Positions 24,230 to 35,544 of a stretch of DNA of 64,000 bases are shown here, piece after piece. The number at the start of each line of letters is the position of its first letter. Position 1 is the stretch's first letter. The notes beneath the pieces were generated by a model. It was given only the letters and a program-made list of their open reading frames with translations, made no database searches and was not told where the DNA came from. The translations under genes were made by a program, and so were the position numbers. The DNA comes from Fragum whitleyi (lineage: Eukaryota; Mollusca; Bivalvia; Cardiida; Cardiidae), in contig OX411558.1 in NCBI GenBank assembly GCA_948146395.1, positions 37,212,850 through 37,276,849 of the forward strand, written 5' to 3'.

Positions 24230-24465
24230 TTATGCCCCCGTATCGAGAGATCGGGGGTATATTGGTTTACTCATGTTGATCTGTCTGTCTGTCTGTCCGT
24301 CCGTCTGTCCGAAAACTTAACCTGAAAACTTAACCTTTGCCTTTTCTCCAAAAGTATTTGACATACAAAGCTGTACCAAAGTCAAGGTCATGTGACAAGG
24401 TCAAGGTCATCTGTCAAGGTCAAACTTTAAAAAAAAAAATGCTGTTACGGGGGCATTCGTGTGTT
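24230..24465 (+). mobile_element. HINE-like repeat, family C copy 1 (tail truncated)
   Basis: Head TATGCCCCCGTATCGAGAGA then TCGGGGG; CTGTCTGTCTGTCCGTCC; GTCAAGGTCATCTGTCAAGG; TTACGGGGGCATTCGTG tail, terminal hairpin lost. Confidence 0.82.
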
Positions 24466-24952
24466 TTCTGCTTAATACATAAAGTGGTTACATATTAAAA
24501 TCAGTGTTTATTTTTGTTCTGAAGTTTTATTTTCCAAATCATTATTACTCAGACTTGGAACGTAAAAAAGCATTATAATATGTGGAAATGAAATAAAAAC
24601 CTTGCATACCAGGATATTCTCAATGTCAAAGATTTGCCTCATCTTGCCGACCTAGCTAAAGATTTTTGGCGACAAGCTATCAGTCTGTTTTCCTAGGAAG
24701 CAGTCTAATATTACACTTTTTCCAATATCTGAATTTTGAACCTTATTTCAAATGTGACTGTCTTTCCTGGCAGTCTTTTTAAGGGAAAAATTGATATCTT
24801 TTGTGTAACTTAATATATATCTGGGTCTTATTGAAGATAACATTAAGATCTTTGGCCTTGAACCCTTTCTTAGAAAGAATTATTGGATATCTATGCATCC
24901 TTTTGTTTAAAACTAAGCTCTACTCAAGACATAAATAGGTATGCCCATTTCG

Positions 24953-25182
24953 TTAATCCTTTGTTGTTTAATCCCTGCTTTTTACGTGCCTGTGATTTTA
25001 TGATTGAGAAAACATTGTGAAAAAAAGAAGAAATTGCTTCTGACAAGCTATTTCTTCTTTTTCCACACTATTTTCTACCCTACAGAATGGTTATTTTTCA
25101 AATTAAATCCACTTTAAATTTTCGTCTGCAAAACCTTTGAATTTGGACAGGTCCAAAATTTTGTAAAACAGGAAAGGGTTAA
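24953..25182. mobile_element. piggyBac-like MITE, family P1
   Basis: TTAATCCTTTGTTGTTTAAT to CAGGAAAGGGTTAA; same central palindrome as at 11138. Confidence 0.82.
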
Positions 25183-26472
25183 GACAGAGTAGCCATGTCA
25201 TAGCACATTTGGTAGCATGTCCCCACCATATAGCTGGTTATATTGGACATGTCTGGTTATCAGGAACACAATAGAGTTATTGCCGCAGTGCCAGTGGGTA
25301 TTTATTGACAATTATTTACTAGTCTTAGAGTGTTCCTTTCCAAACCATCTCGAAGATATGGGTAAAATGTCATAATAGTCTTGGTTCGGATGTAATTTTC
25401 AAAGCGAGACACAATTGCTTTTCTTCAGAAAACGCCTTGTAGTTGCATTTTAAAGCTGTAGTTAGGATGTATTGACCATTCTTCATTATTGAAATCATTA
25501 AAAATATCTGCTGGGAACCCCTTGTTCTGTCCTCCATTTCTCGCAAAAAGGGGGATTCACATCAGTTTGATCCAGGTTTTGGGCCGCTGTCATAGCGCAG
25601 TTGGTAGCATGTCTGACTGTCGATCTAGAGGTCATAAGTTCGAACCCAGACGGTGGCACTCATTCTTTCTGACTATTTGTCTCTCACCAATAGGTTGATA
25701 ATAGTAGACCTATGTGAGATAGCAGCTGGAGGCTAGGAAAAGATGTGATGGTTGTACTGATGAGAGAAATACCAGAAATCGATTGTTAGGTACTCAAGCA
25801 TCCATGATATAACTGAAAAAATGCTGAAAGCAGCGTAAAACTCTATTCAATTAATTGATTTAGATTTTCCGGGATTCCTATATACTTTCAGGTGCGCTAA
25901 ATTTTATGAGTATGAATTTTAAAATCCTAATTACGCCCATGCGCAGGTTATATGTGCAGTTACTGTGCAGCTGAATGAGCTGATCTTTGCCAATGTTGTG
26001 GCAAATGTTAAAGAAATTGTTGGCTTTCTTAGGGGGTAGGGGTGGGGTACAAATGTGTGTAATGAAATGTTTCCTTTTATCTGAATATCTGGTGTTTGGA
26101 GTTAAACTGTTATGGTTGCAACTTGCACAATTCTTTTTTTGGATCACTGATTGTGTTGATTTTTGTTGAACAAGCTTTTGGTGTTAGAAATATAGCTGCT
26201 GCAGCTGAAATATGGTGAAAATTAATGTTCCTTCTACCAAATGAATTTTTAAAAGTTTTCTCTCTGTGTTCTGACACTCTGCTGATGGTCAGATAGTGTA
26301 AGTCAAATATATGCATAACACATGTTCTTACAATAAAAGCATCCCCAGAACTTTATTGTTATCTACTATTCTTACACAAATTGATATTGAACTTAAAACT
26401 AAATTCTGTTAGTAATACAAGAGATATCACAAAATGTCAATTTTTTGCATCAACAATAACAAGGCTACTGTT
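25183..26472. other. Intron 2, unassigned apart from the SINE at 25583
   Basis: No other repeat or gene was recognised on either strand. Confidence 0.45.
25583..25858 (+). mobile_element. SINE, near full length
   Basis: GCCGCTGTCATAGCGCAGTT head, box B-like AAGTTCGAACCC, conserved body, tail degraded to CAATTAATTG. Confidence 0.85.
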
Positions 26473-26711
26473 CTTAACCTGTGTCATGCTGAATAAATTT
26501 TTGCTAAAAATTGTCATCAAATTCAAAGGGCAAAAAGCACCAACTGTAGGTCATTTTTTATCAAAAAAACTACATCTATTGACAATTCTGGTTTGAAAGT
26601 GGGAAACAGGTGGTGAAGACTAACATCAGACAGCACATATGTGCAGGCTGATGTTTGTCTACAGCTCCTGCCAAAGAAGGAATATTCCGGGTTCAGCATG
26701 ACAAGGGTTAA
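26473..26711. mobile_element. piggyBac-like MITE, family P2
   Basis: TTAACCTGTGTCATGCTGAA to TTCAGCATGACAAGGGTTAA; opposite orientation of the interior compared with 40764. Confidence 0.8.
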
Positions 26712-26798
26712 TAGTTTATAACAATCAGACTTGAATATACAATGGGTGTACCTACTTAACCAGCTGAAGTACTAAAAAACTTTGTCCTTTATTTTCAG

Positions 26799-26930
26799 AA
26801 ATCCGTACAGAGGCAGTGATGCAAGCTCTAGCTTCACACACCAAGAAGATTCCCGTCATGCCCCTGCCTTCCAAACGTACATCTGTCAACTATCATGGTC
26901 AACAACGGTCACGGAGAGACAGTAGACAAG
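26799..26930 (+). CDS. DIP2: DIP2 exon 3 of window: end of DMAP1-binding domain
   Basis: 132 nt, phase 1 in and out, acceptor attttcag, donor gtttgt. It encodes EIRTEAVMQALASHTKKIPV, then a PLPSKRTSVNYH stretch. The 'EAV.QALA' helix and 'P.PSKR.SV' are hallmarks of this DIP2 segment. A family-A HINE-like repeat starts only about 27 bp after the donor. Confidence 0.92.
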
Positions 26931-26957
26931 GTTTGTTCTCAACCCTTGCCAGGTTTT

Positions 26958-28195
26958 TAGCTCCACTGGCTGAAAGCCACTGGGGCTATTGTCATGGCGT
27001 TGTGTGCGTCGTGCATCCGTCTGTACGTTTGTCCGTGTGTCCGGTCGTAAACTTTTTCTTTAAAAATCTTCTCCTCAGAAACTACTGGATGAATTTCAAC
27101 CAAACTTCACAGGAATGATCCTTGGGTGACCCTCTTTCAAAGTTGTTCAAGAAATTTTGATCCGATGAAAAACATGGATTTAATAGGCGTGGCTAATTTC
27201 CAAATATGGTAAAAAGTGACTTTTCTCAGGTTCTAATTGATAGATACAAATTAAATTTTACATGAATGATCCTTGGGTGATCCTTTATCAGTCTACTAAA
27301 AAAATTTTGTGATCGGATGGAAAATATATTTTATGGGCGGAGGTCATTTCTCTATATGTTATATAGTGGAAACTTTGAAAATCATTTTCTCAGAATCTTA
27401 TTGATAGATATCAACCAAATTTTACATGAATGATCCTTTATCAGTCTACAAAAAAATTATTGTGATTGGATGAAAAATATATATATTATTGGCGGAGGTC
27501 ATTTCTCAATATGTTATATAGTGGAAACTTTGAAAATCATTTTCTCAGAATTCCATTTACTCTTTTGCAAGAATTGTATCCGTCTGACAACTATAAAGTG
27601 AGTTTTCTCAGGTTCTAATGAATGGATACCAATTAAATTTTACTTGAATGATTCTTGGGTGACCCTTTATCAGTCCACAAAAAATTATTGTGATCGGATG
27701 GAAAATGTGTTTTTTTATGGGCGGAGGTCATTTATCTTTATGTTATATAGTGGAAACTTTGAAAATCATTTCCTCAGAATCTAACTGATAGATATCAACA
27801 AATTTTTTCTTGAATGATCCTTGGGTGACCCTTTATCAGTCTACCAAAAATTATTGTGATCGGATGGAAAATATGTATTTTATGGGCGGAGGTCATTTCT
27901 GTAAATGTTATATAGTGGAAACTTTGAAAATGGATGGATATCAATCAAACTTCAATAGTATGATCCTTGGGTGACCCATTATCATGCAGCCAAAAATTAT
28001 TGTCATTGGAAGAAAAATATGTAATGTTTTTTATTGGCATAGGTCATTCCTTCATATGTTAAATTGTGGAAACTTTGAAAATCATTTCAACACCCGTAGA
28101 ACCCAAAATATCTAAAAATCTAGTCAAAACTTAGATTTTCTATTACAAGAATTTCAAGCCTGTGGAGCGACTCAAGCCATTCATGGCTTTCTAGT
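26958..28195 (+). mobile_element. HINE-like repeat, family A copy 2
   Basis: Full head and tail as in copy 1 with about six monomers. It lies 27 bp downstream of the exon 3 donor, in intron 3. Confidence 0.9.
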
Positions 28196-29111
28196 TTAGG
28201 ATAATTATAGATATATGACAGACAGCCTAGACTAAGACCAGCCTGCACAGCAGGAATTGACTTTAACTGCTTTGAGTAAGGAGTCCATTGGACTCTCACC
28301 TTAAAAAATAAAGGAATCCAAGCTCAAACTAAGGAGTCTGACTTTTTATAATGGGAACATTGAAGATTCAAGTTATGGTAGAAGGTATAGACAGTGAATG
28401 GTCTATGCATTCTGATTTCGGTCTATACCACCTGTTTGTCTTTTTGATTGAAAAAATGTTTATTGATTTAAATTAGAAGCAAATATTTACAAGTCCTCCC
28501 AGCATTTGCACCCCTTTGATTTTACAGTGATTTTACATTGTGTTTATTTCAACATAACCAGGGTTTAAAATTTTGGGTATGATGAGCCTTATAGATGAAG
28601 TCTATTCAAAGTCACTGGCAGTTTAAAGAATATGTGCTCTTATAAATGAAACACATGCACATATAAAAGTAAAAAAAGGCACGTGAAAAAAATACGCAAA
28701 AACCACACACCTTTTATGTGAGCATAAAATGTGATTTAAATGATGTAATTAAGTCAACATTATGAATGATGATTTAATATCAACTGTCAAATAATGTCAA
28801 CTTGTTTAAAAAAAATGCTCATAGTAAATCAGTTAGGTCATGCACCTCTTCCAAACTATTTCTTGACGAATAACCTTTTAAATAGCTTTTAACTCTTATG
28901 ATCTGCTGAATTTAAATTTAATTTACAAAAAAATAGTCTTAGTCTGAACTGTTTGCCTAAGCTTAACATTTATCATGCTTAACAAAAACCATTACAAAAT
29001 TACATTAAAATCAAAGCATTGAAAGCACATGATTCACTAAAAGGGGAGGAAGAAATTTAATTTTTCTTATTCAAAAAGGAAAATTAGGTGGTAAATTGCA
29101 CATAATAATTC
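28196..29111. other. Intron 3, mostly unassigned
   Basis: Holds a GGAGTCC-type fragment at 28273-28345 and a P2 remnant near 28380-28450; the remainder is AT-rich. Confidence 0.45.
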
Positions 29112-29184
29112 AATGGCTCAGTGCAAAACAGTTGTAACTGCCTATAAACATATAGGCATTTACAACTGTTTCGCACTGAGCCAT
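29112..29184. repeat. Family Q palindrome
   Basis: ATGGCTCAGTGCAAAACAG to CTGTTTCGCACTGAGCCAT, stem about 33 bp. Confidence 0.88.
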
Positions 29185-29491
29185 CAATATGTGCAGGCTG
29201 ATGTTTGTCTATACCTTCTGCCAGGCAGGAAAATTTCAGATTCAGCATGACAAGGTAAAATGTATAGCAGGAATATCCCATGAATAGCATGATACAGGCT
29301 ATGAAATAAAAGTAAATTATGTTTATGAGAAATTCAAGGAATCTATGATTAGGTGCTCCAGTGTCTATTTTAGGATAAATAGTCATAAAAGATGTGTTGA
29401 AAGGTATTCAAACAAACAAGCTAAAAAGCAATCAAACAAAGAAGCAAACAAATAAAAAAAATGATTATTCAATGAAATTGAATTTTTTCAG

Positions 29492-29719
29492 AGTCCTCCT
29501 CAGATGATGACAGTATATACGACGAGGAAGCCAATCGTAATTTTCATCGAGGTCAAAGGTCACGAGACAGTGGGGCAAGTTCTTCGTCGTCTTTTTCTGA
29601 CATAAGCGCATCTCCACGACATTCTGAGCGACCCAGAAGTGCTGCATACTCCAAGTACCAAATTCCGGGAAACACTTCGAGACAGGCATTGGCAGATGTG
29701 ATGCAAAGCGCTAGGCATT
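29492..29719 (+). CDS. DIP2: DIP2 exon 4 of window: Ser/Arg-rich linker
   Basis: 228 nt, the longest exon seen, phase 1 in and out, acceptor tttttcag, donor gtaagt. It encodes an acidic start (ESSSDDDSIYDEE), a Ser-rich middle and an Arg/Ser-rich end finishing MQSARH. Composition fits the poorly conserved, phosphorylation-prone linker between the DMAP1-binding and AMP-binding parts. It is placed by frame continuity and position rather than by strong similarity. Confidence 0.85.
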
Positions 29720-29810
29720 GTAAGTTGTGACTTGCGTCTTTTTGAGTTATCCCTTTCCTGTTTTGTCAAAATTTTTGACTGTTTCAAACTGGGAAAGGTT
29801 ACATAAGCCA

Positions 29811-30057
29811 TTAACCCTTGTCATGCAGTTCTGGAATATTCCTGCTTTGGCAGGATGTATGGACAAACATCAGCCTGCACATATGTGCAGTCTGATCTTA
29901 GTCCAATTAACCTGATTTTCCTTTTTAAACCAGAGAATTTTCAGAAATCATATTTTCAAAATCAAATGCTGGCTCACAGTTAGGAAATACAGAGCTTTCA
30001 GCACTTTGATATATTTATAATTTTGCCAAGTTTTTTTATTCAGCATGACAAGGGTTA
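29811..30057. mobile_element. piggyBac-like MITE, family P2
   Basis: TTAACCCTTGTCATGCAGTT to TTCAGCATGACAAGGGTTA; GCACATATGTGC palindrome at 29876. Confidence 0.8.
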
Positions 30058-30396
30058 TTTTTTTTTTGTGCAATTTCTTCTCTTTCCAGAATATTTACTC
30101 TATTATCAAATTACAGAGATTTCGAACTACTGTGCAAAAGGTTAATGGATAAAGATTTTGTAAGTCTGAGAATGACAGATAAATAGTCATGGCTCTCAGA
30201 ACAATGTTATGTAAATCCCATGGGCTCTTCTGGGACTCCAATTCAGAATAGAATTTAGTCTAGAATTCTTCACTAGAGCTGAATTCCAAAGTCAAAGCTT
30301 TCCATTACTGTCTTTATAAAGAACTTTTTTTGATTAAGGAACTTTGACCCCCTTTTCCTACTTAAGGTCAATGTCGATTCTCGGAAGAAAAGATGC

Positions 30397-30706
30397 TACC
30401 GTATTTGTCCTAATAAACGCTCATGGGAGCTAAATATAGCATGGTCGGGGATCTTTTATTTAGTGTGCATTTTCGGATTTAAAATATCATTAAAATTGAT
30501 GTCTTTAAGGCCCTTTTCCCTTTAATTTGAGGTGAATTTCCTCCAAACAATCATATAAATGATTGTTTAGAGACAATTCACCTCAGATTGTAGAAGAAGT
30601 CTCAACAAGTTCGCAAAATTTAGGCAATTTAAGTGGGGTTTTTTAGTTAAAAAAATGTAGGGGTGCTACTCTTAGAGAGGGCATTATTATTAGGGGAAAT
30701 TCGGTA
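30397..30706. mobile_element. Tc1/mariner-like MITE M1, uninterrupted
   Basis: TACCGTATTTGTCCTAATAA to TTATTAGGGGAAATTCGGTA, about 310 bp, with an internal inverted repeat GAGGTGAATT...AATTCACCTC at 30529-30588. Same order of motifs as in the split copy at 15733. Confidence 0.82.
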
Positions 30707-30892
30707 TGAGAATGAAGGGAAAAGTCCACAATTGGATCAGAGACTGCTTTAGCATCGACCCCCGCAATCTGAAATGTTGGGTCCCTGGGGCCCAAATTTA
30801 TAGAACTCGCATTTAAACTTTACTTTTGTTAAACTTATAAGAAAATCTTGTTCAGAAATACATGAGGGAGGACAAAGGGTTTCAGGGGTTGA

Positions 30893-32604
30893 AAAATCTT
30901 AAAAACCCAACTAGTCCTGTAGGACTAGTAGCCATAAATTTCAACTCGCCCTTAACCCTTTGCTGTTTAATCCCTGCTTTTTACGTGCCTGTGATATTAT
31001 GATTGAGAAAACATTGTGAAAAAAGAAGAAATTGCTTCTGACCAGCAATATCTTCTTATACCACACTATTTTCTACCCTATAGAATGGTTATTTTTCAAA
31101 TAAAATCCACTTTAAATTTTCGTCTACAAAACCTTTGAATTTGGACGTGTCCAAAAATTTGTAAAACAGGAAAGGGTTAAACCAAATTAGCTCGCCCTTC
31201 AAATATAATAAAATGTAAGTTAGTCTTATAACAAGAACACATGTCATTTGAATTGGTTGAAATTTTCATCCTGGTATATATTTAACTCATTGTGACAGTA
31301 CTTAAATGAAATCAGAACTTTCCACCCAGTGTGTGTGGAAAGGTGTGTTCATATGACATGCTTGGAAAGGTATGGTTTGCTATTTTGTATACAATATTAA
31401 AGAGATGGGTAATCTATATGGTCTCAACATGTACAGAAGAATATCTTCATGAGCAACACAGATAAAAAGGAATTTGGGATATTAGTAAGCTGGACCACAA
31501 AACCGTTTCTTCTTTAGCCTTTGAAAAAAACCGATGGATAATCGGCACTCTTATCATTGAATCTCACGAATAATAGAAACAAATTTTTTGAACCAGTACC
31601 ATATTTTATTGAATATTAGAAACAATCGGGAGATCAATTGCGGACAAAAAAAAATTAAAATACAAATAGAAAAGTTTTGACCTGGGTAACTTCTTTGCTA
31701 TAGATATATTTTTCTTTCGTTGTCCGAGTGTTAGCTGCGCTTTTAAACAACCAATGTCATCCCGCTCGTCTTTTTGAAATTATAATTGATGATCGTTGAA
31801 ATCAAATGCGACCCGATCCCCCATTTGTGTGTGTGTGTGTTTTTATTTCGTTTTTTGTTTTAAAATCTTTTACTAAAAGAAAATCTCTAAAACCATCCCT
31901 AACATCTTTCTAAAAGATTTTGAAGGCTTTTGAAAGGGTGCAGATATGATTGAATGTAGCAAGTGTACATTACCAAAATTAGATTAATTATGCATGCATC
32001 AAAATCGCTGTTTCGAAATAGTTTACTAACGAAAATTACTTACTTCAAATAAAAAATATAATCCTTATCAAAATATCCGAGTTGTAAAGATGTGAGAATA
32101 TCATAAGATTTATTTTGAAACAAATCTTTAATATGATGTCACTGTATAAATTTCTCGGAGAATGGCCCGACTTCAAAAGGTCCGCCGAACACCTAAATTG
32201 GGCGAGGTCATCTGTGTTTTCACAGCAACACAATTTTCTCTTGTGTTTACACGATAGTCTCATTTAATAGTCGCATAAATAGTGGATATAAAAATATAAT
32301 GGATAGTCTTTAGAAGGGTAACTGAATTTATTTCGGCTCATCCAGTTTACGTCTCTCATCGTCGGAACATTTATTTATTTTAAAGACAATCCGCAATTAA
32401 GAAGCCGTTGGAAATCGGGAAATATTAACTGCGACTACGATGCTTCATTGCAATGGTCATTTGTTTAAAGACGAGCTTTTCCTTGCATGATTGAAAGCCT
32501 AGATTTGTACTCGCCCCGTCGGACTAGCTCACCCCAAATTCTACTCGCCCTCCGGCAATTTCTACTCGCAAATGAGAGCGGGCGAGTTGATTTTTCAACC
32601 CCTG
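30893..32604. mobile_element. Non-autonomous hAT-like element, 16-bp perfect terminal repeats
   Basis: Ends CAGGGGTTGAAAAATC and GATTTTTCAACCCCTG are exact complements, 1712 bp apart, flanked by GGTTT on both sides. Subterminal ACTCGCCC and CGGACTAG motifs repeat near both ends (for example CTAGTCCTGTAGGACTAG, TACTCGCCCCGTCGGACTAG). CAGGG ends are hAT-like, but the expected 8-bp duplication is not seen. No transposase frame. A P1 MITE is nested inside. Confidence 0.72.
30952..31180. mobile_element. piggyBac-like MITE, family P1 (nested)
   Basis: Best-kept ends: TTAACCCTTTGCTG and CAGGAAAGGGTTAA. It is inserted within the hAT-like element 30893-32604. Confidence 0.85.
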
Positions 32605-32759
32605 GGTTTATGACACTAAAAATATGATTTGTTGGTAAATAAGAAGAAGTCTGTCTTGATTATTCCTTGTTAAAAACCAGTCAAACATGTCTGATGTTTT
32701 GTTATATTCTTGTATTGCATTCAGAAAGTATAGTTATTGTCCTCTTTCATATTTTACAG

Positions 32760-32882
32760 CTCAACATATATCCCAGCCACCAGATGTAACAAACAATGCA
32801 AAAAGTAGCAGACAAGCTGACCGTGTAAACCGTGGTGTTCCATCAGTCAGGGTGGCCGGAAATGTTGGCATGGATTCTGATG
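32760..32882 (+). CDS. DIP2: DIP2 exon 5 of window: linker
   Basis: 123 nt, phase 1 in and out, acceptor ttttacag, donor gtaggt. It encodes a polar stretch beginning SQHISQPPDVTN and ending RVAGNVGMDSD. Human paralogues have a comparable 'APPDVT' motif and a Val/Arg-rich region here. There are no stops and both junctions keep the frame of the flanking exons. Confidence 0.83.
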
Positions 32883-32950
32883 GTAGGTACAACTATTATA
32901 ACTTAACATAAATTTTGGAGTCACTTTATAACTTTACATAAACTTTGGAG

Positions 32951-33212
32951 TTGCTGTCATAGCACAGTGATAGCATGTCAGACTTTCATTCAAAAGTCCA
33001 GGGTTTGATTTCCAATGGCAGCCCTCATCCATTCCGACTATTTGTCTTTCACAAATGGGTTGATAATCGTAGATCTTTAAAGGATAGCAGCTGAAGGCTA
33101 GGAAAGGAAGTTATGGTAGTGCTGGTGTGAGAAATGCCAGGAATCTATTTTTTGGTGGTCCAGCCATTGAAAGATTGTTGTTGAAAGCGGCATAAAACAC
33201 CATTCAAACAAA
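32951..33212 (+). mobile_element. SINE, near full length
   Basis: Head TTGCTGTCATAGCACAGTG, box B-like GGGTTTGATTTCC, body and a CCATTCAAACAAAAAAG tail. It begins about 70 bp after DIP2 exon 5. Confidence 0.83.
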
Positions 33213-33319
33213 AAAGAAATAACCTTTGATTTCTGTCATACTTTCAAACCTATTGCAGCAAATGAGTTTTCAATGATCACAGATGAGTTAAAGACTGAAA
33301 ATTGTAAACAGAGTCTTAT

Positions 33320-34889
33320 TAGTCCCCTACCGGCGAAAGCCGAAGGGGACTATAGGTTTGCGCTCCGTCCGTCTGTCCGTCCGTCCTTCCATCTGTCCGT
33401 CCGTCTGTCCGTCTGTCAGTCCAGATTTCAGTTTTCCAGACTTATTTTCTTTACCCTAGGAGATATTTAGCTGATTTTTGGTATGTGACTCCGCATCAAT
33501 GAGTTACAGAACAAGTTTGAGTTTGGTTCCGGTCCATTGATTTTTGTGGAAGATACGGATGCTGGACTTAGAAATTACCAGGAAATTTCAGTTTTCCGGA
33601 CTTTTTTTCTTAACCCTTGGAGATATTGAGCTGATTTTTGGTATGTGCGTCCGCATCAATGAGGTACAGAACGAGTTTGAGTTTGGTTCCGGTCCATTGA
33701 TTTTTGTGGAAGATACAGATGCTGGACTTACAAAATTACCAGGAAATTTTAGTTTTCCGGACTTTTTTTCTTAACCCTTGGAGATATTGAGCTGATTTTT
33801 GGTATGTGAGTCCGCATCAATGAGTTACAGAACAAGTTTGAGTTTGGTTCCAGTCCATTGATTTTTGTGGAAGATACAGATACTGGACTTAGAAAATTAC
33901 CAGGAAATTTCAGTTTTCCGAACTTTTTTTCTTAACCCTTGGAGATATTGAGCTGATTTTTGGTGTGGGAGTCCGCATCAATGAGGTACAGAACGAGGTT
34001 GAGTTTGGTTCCGGTCCATTGATTTTTGTGGAAGATACGGATGCTGGACTTAGAAATTACCAGGAAATTTCAGTTTTCCGGACTTTTTTTCTTAATCCTT
34101 GGAGATATTGAGCTGATTTTTGGTATGTGCTTCCACATCAATGAGTTACAGAACGAGTTTGAGTTTGGTTCCAGTCCATTGATTTTTGTGGAAGATACAG
34201 ATGCTGGACTTAGAAAATTACCAGGAAATTTCAGTTTTCCGGACTTTTTTTCTTAACCCTTGGAGATATTGAGCTGATTTTTGGTGTGGGAGTCCGCATC
34301 AATGAGGTTCAGAACGAGTTTGAGTTTGGTTCTGGTCCATTGATTTTTGTAGAAGATACGGATGCTGGACTTAGAAATTACCAGGAAATTTCAGTTTTCC
34401 GGACTTTTTTTTCTTAATCCTTGGAGATATTGAGCTGATTTTTGGTATGTGCTTCCACATCAATGAGTTACAGAACGAGTTTGAGTTTGGTTCCGGTCCA
34501 TTGATTTTTGTGGAAGATACGGATGCTTGACTTAGAAAATTACCAGGAAATTTCAGTTTTCCTGACTTTTTTTCTTAACCCTTGGAGATATTGAGCTGAT
34601 TTTTGGTATGTGATTCTGCATCAATGAGTTACAGATCGAGTTTGAATTTGGGTCCGGTCCATTGATTTTTGTGGAAGATACGGATGCTGGACTTAGAAAA
34701 ATACCAGGAAATTTCCAGATTTTTTTTTTTTATCCTCAGAGATATTGAGCTGATACATAAAATCTGATACAACTCATATTTTGGAGAGGTAGTTATACCT
34801 TTACCACCAAAAAAGATACTGCTCTAGGGATGTATTTATAAATCCGGTAGGGGACTTGGTATTGCCATGCAATACTTCCAAATGCTTGT
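33320..34889 (+). mobile_element. HINE-like repeat, family F (about eight 161-bp monomers)
   Basis: Head AGTCCCCTACCGGCGAAAGC, CGAAGGGGACT; (GTCC)n at 33366-33420; then 161-bp monomers (GGAGATATTGAGCTGATTTT at 33619, 33780, 34101 and on). Tail CCGGTAGGGGACT is a perfect 13-bp complement of the head, followed by hairpin GTATTGCCATGCAATAC and end GCTTGTT. Long frames inside (such as MWKIRMLDLE) recur with the monomers and are not genes. Confidence 0.9.
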
Positions 34890-34931
34890 TTATATGATAA
34901 GATTCAGATAATTATTTGAAATTATGTGTGA

Positions 34932-35212
34932 AAATCCTGTCATGCTGAGCTTGGAATATTGTTGCTTTTGCGCTGAGCTTGGAATATTGTTGCTTTTGCA
35001 GGAGCTATAGACAAAGTTCACTTTGCACATTTGTGCAGTCTGACTTTAGTTCATACCACCTGATTTTCTATTTTAGACCATGAAAATATGAAAATAAATA
35101 TTTTCAAATTAACTACAGACCCAAAAATACAATAAATGCATCCAGTGCTCTCAGCACTATGTTTTTAATGCATTTTTGCCAAGGTTTTTTTTTTCTGCAG
35201 GACAAGGGTTAA
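34932..35212. mobile_element. Family P2 element with internal 29-bp duplication
   Basis: CTGTCATGCTGAGC start; GCTGAGCTTGGAATATTGTT occurs twice in tandem (34945, 34973); end GGACAAGGGTTAA. Confidence 0.72.
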
Positions 35213-35453
35213 TTCACAATACAATGAATGAAAAAAACGCCTCAAAGCATGACTTTCCACACATTGTTTATATGACAACATAATGACATCATAAACATTT
35301 TGTTGAATTAAAGTGGCTTGAAATGTGAAAAAGGTGAATTTACCATTTTGATAAATTCAATGATTTGTTGGTGAAATTTTTCATTGTATATCCACTGAAG
35401 AATTTCTTATCAACTGCAGAGGGTTGACTAAGATATTTTATTATCTGTTTCAG

Positions 35454-35512
35454 CTCCACGTCATGAAGGTAAAATTGCCGCCAAAATTCAACAGTTGATG
35501 AACACACTCAGG
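35454..35512 (+). CDS. DIP2: DIP2 exon 6 of window
   Basis: 59 nt, phase 1 in, phase 0 out, acceptor ctgtttcag, donor gtaaga. It encodes APRHEGKIAAKIQQLMNTLR, matching the strongly conserved 'KIQQLLNTLKRPKR' motif of DIP2 proteins, which continues in the next exon. Confidence 0.92.
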
Positions 35513-35544
35513 GTAAGACACCACATCTTGAATCAAATCTTGAG

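Noticed and set aside
33544..34256. Two nearly identical 76-codon frames
   Set aside because: They are 482 bp apart, three monomers of the family F array, so they are repeat frames and not paralogous genes.
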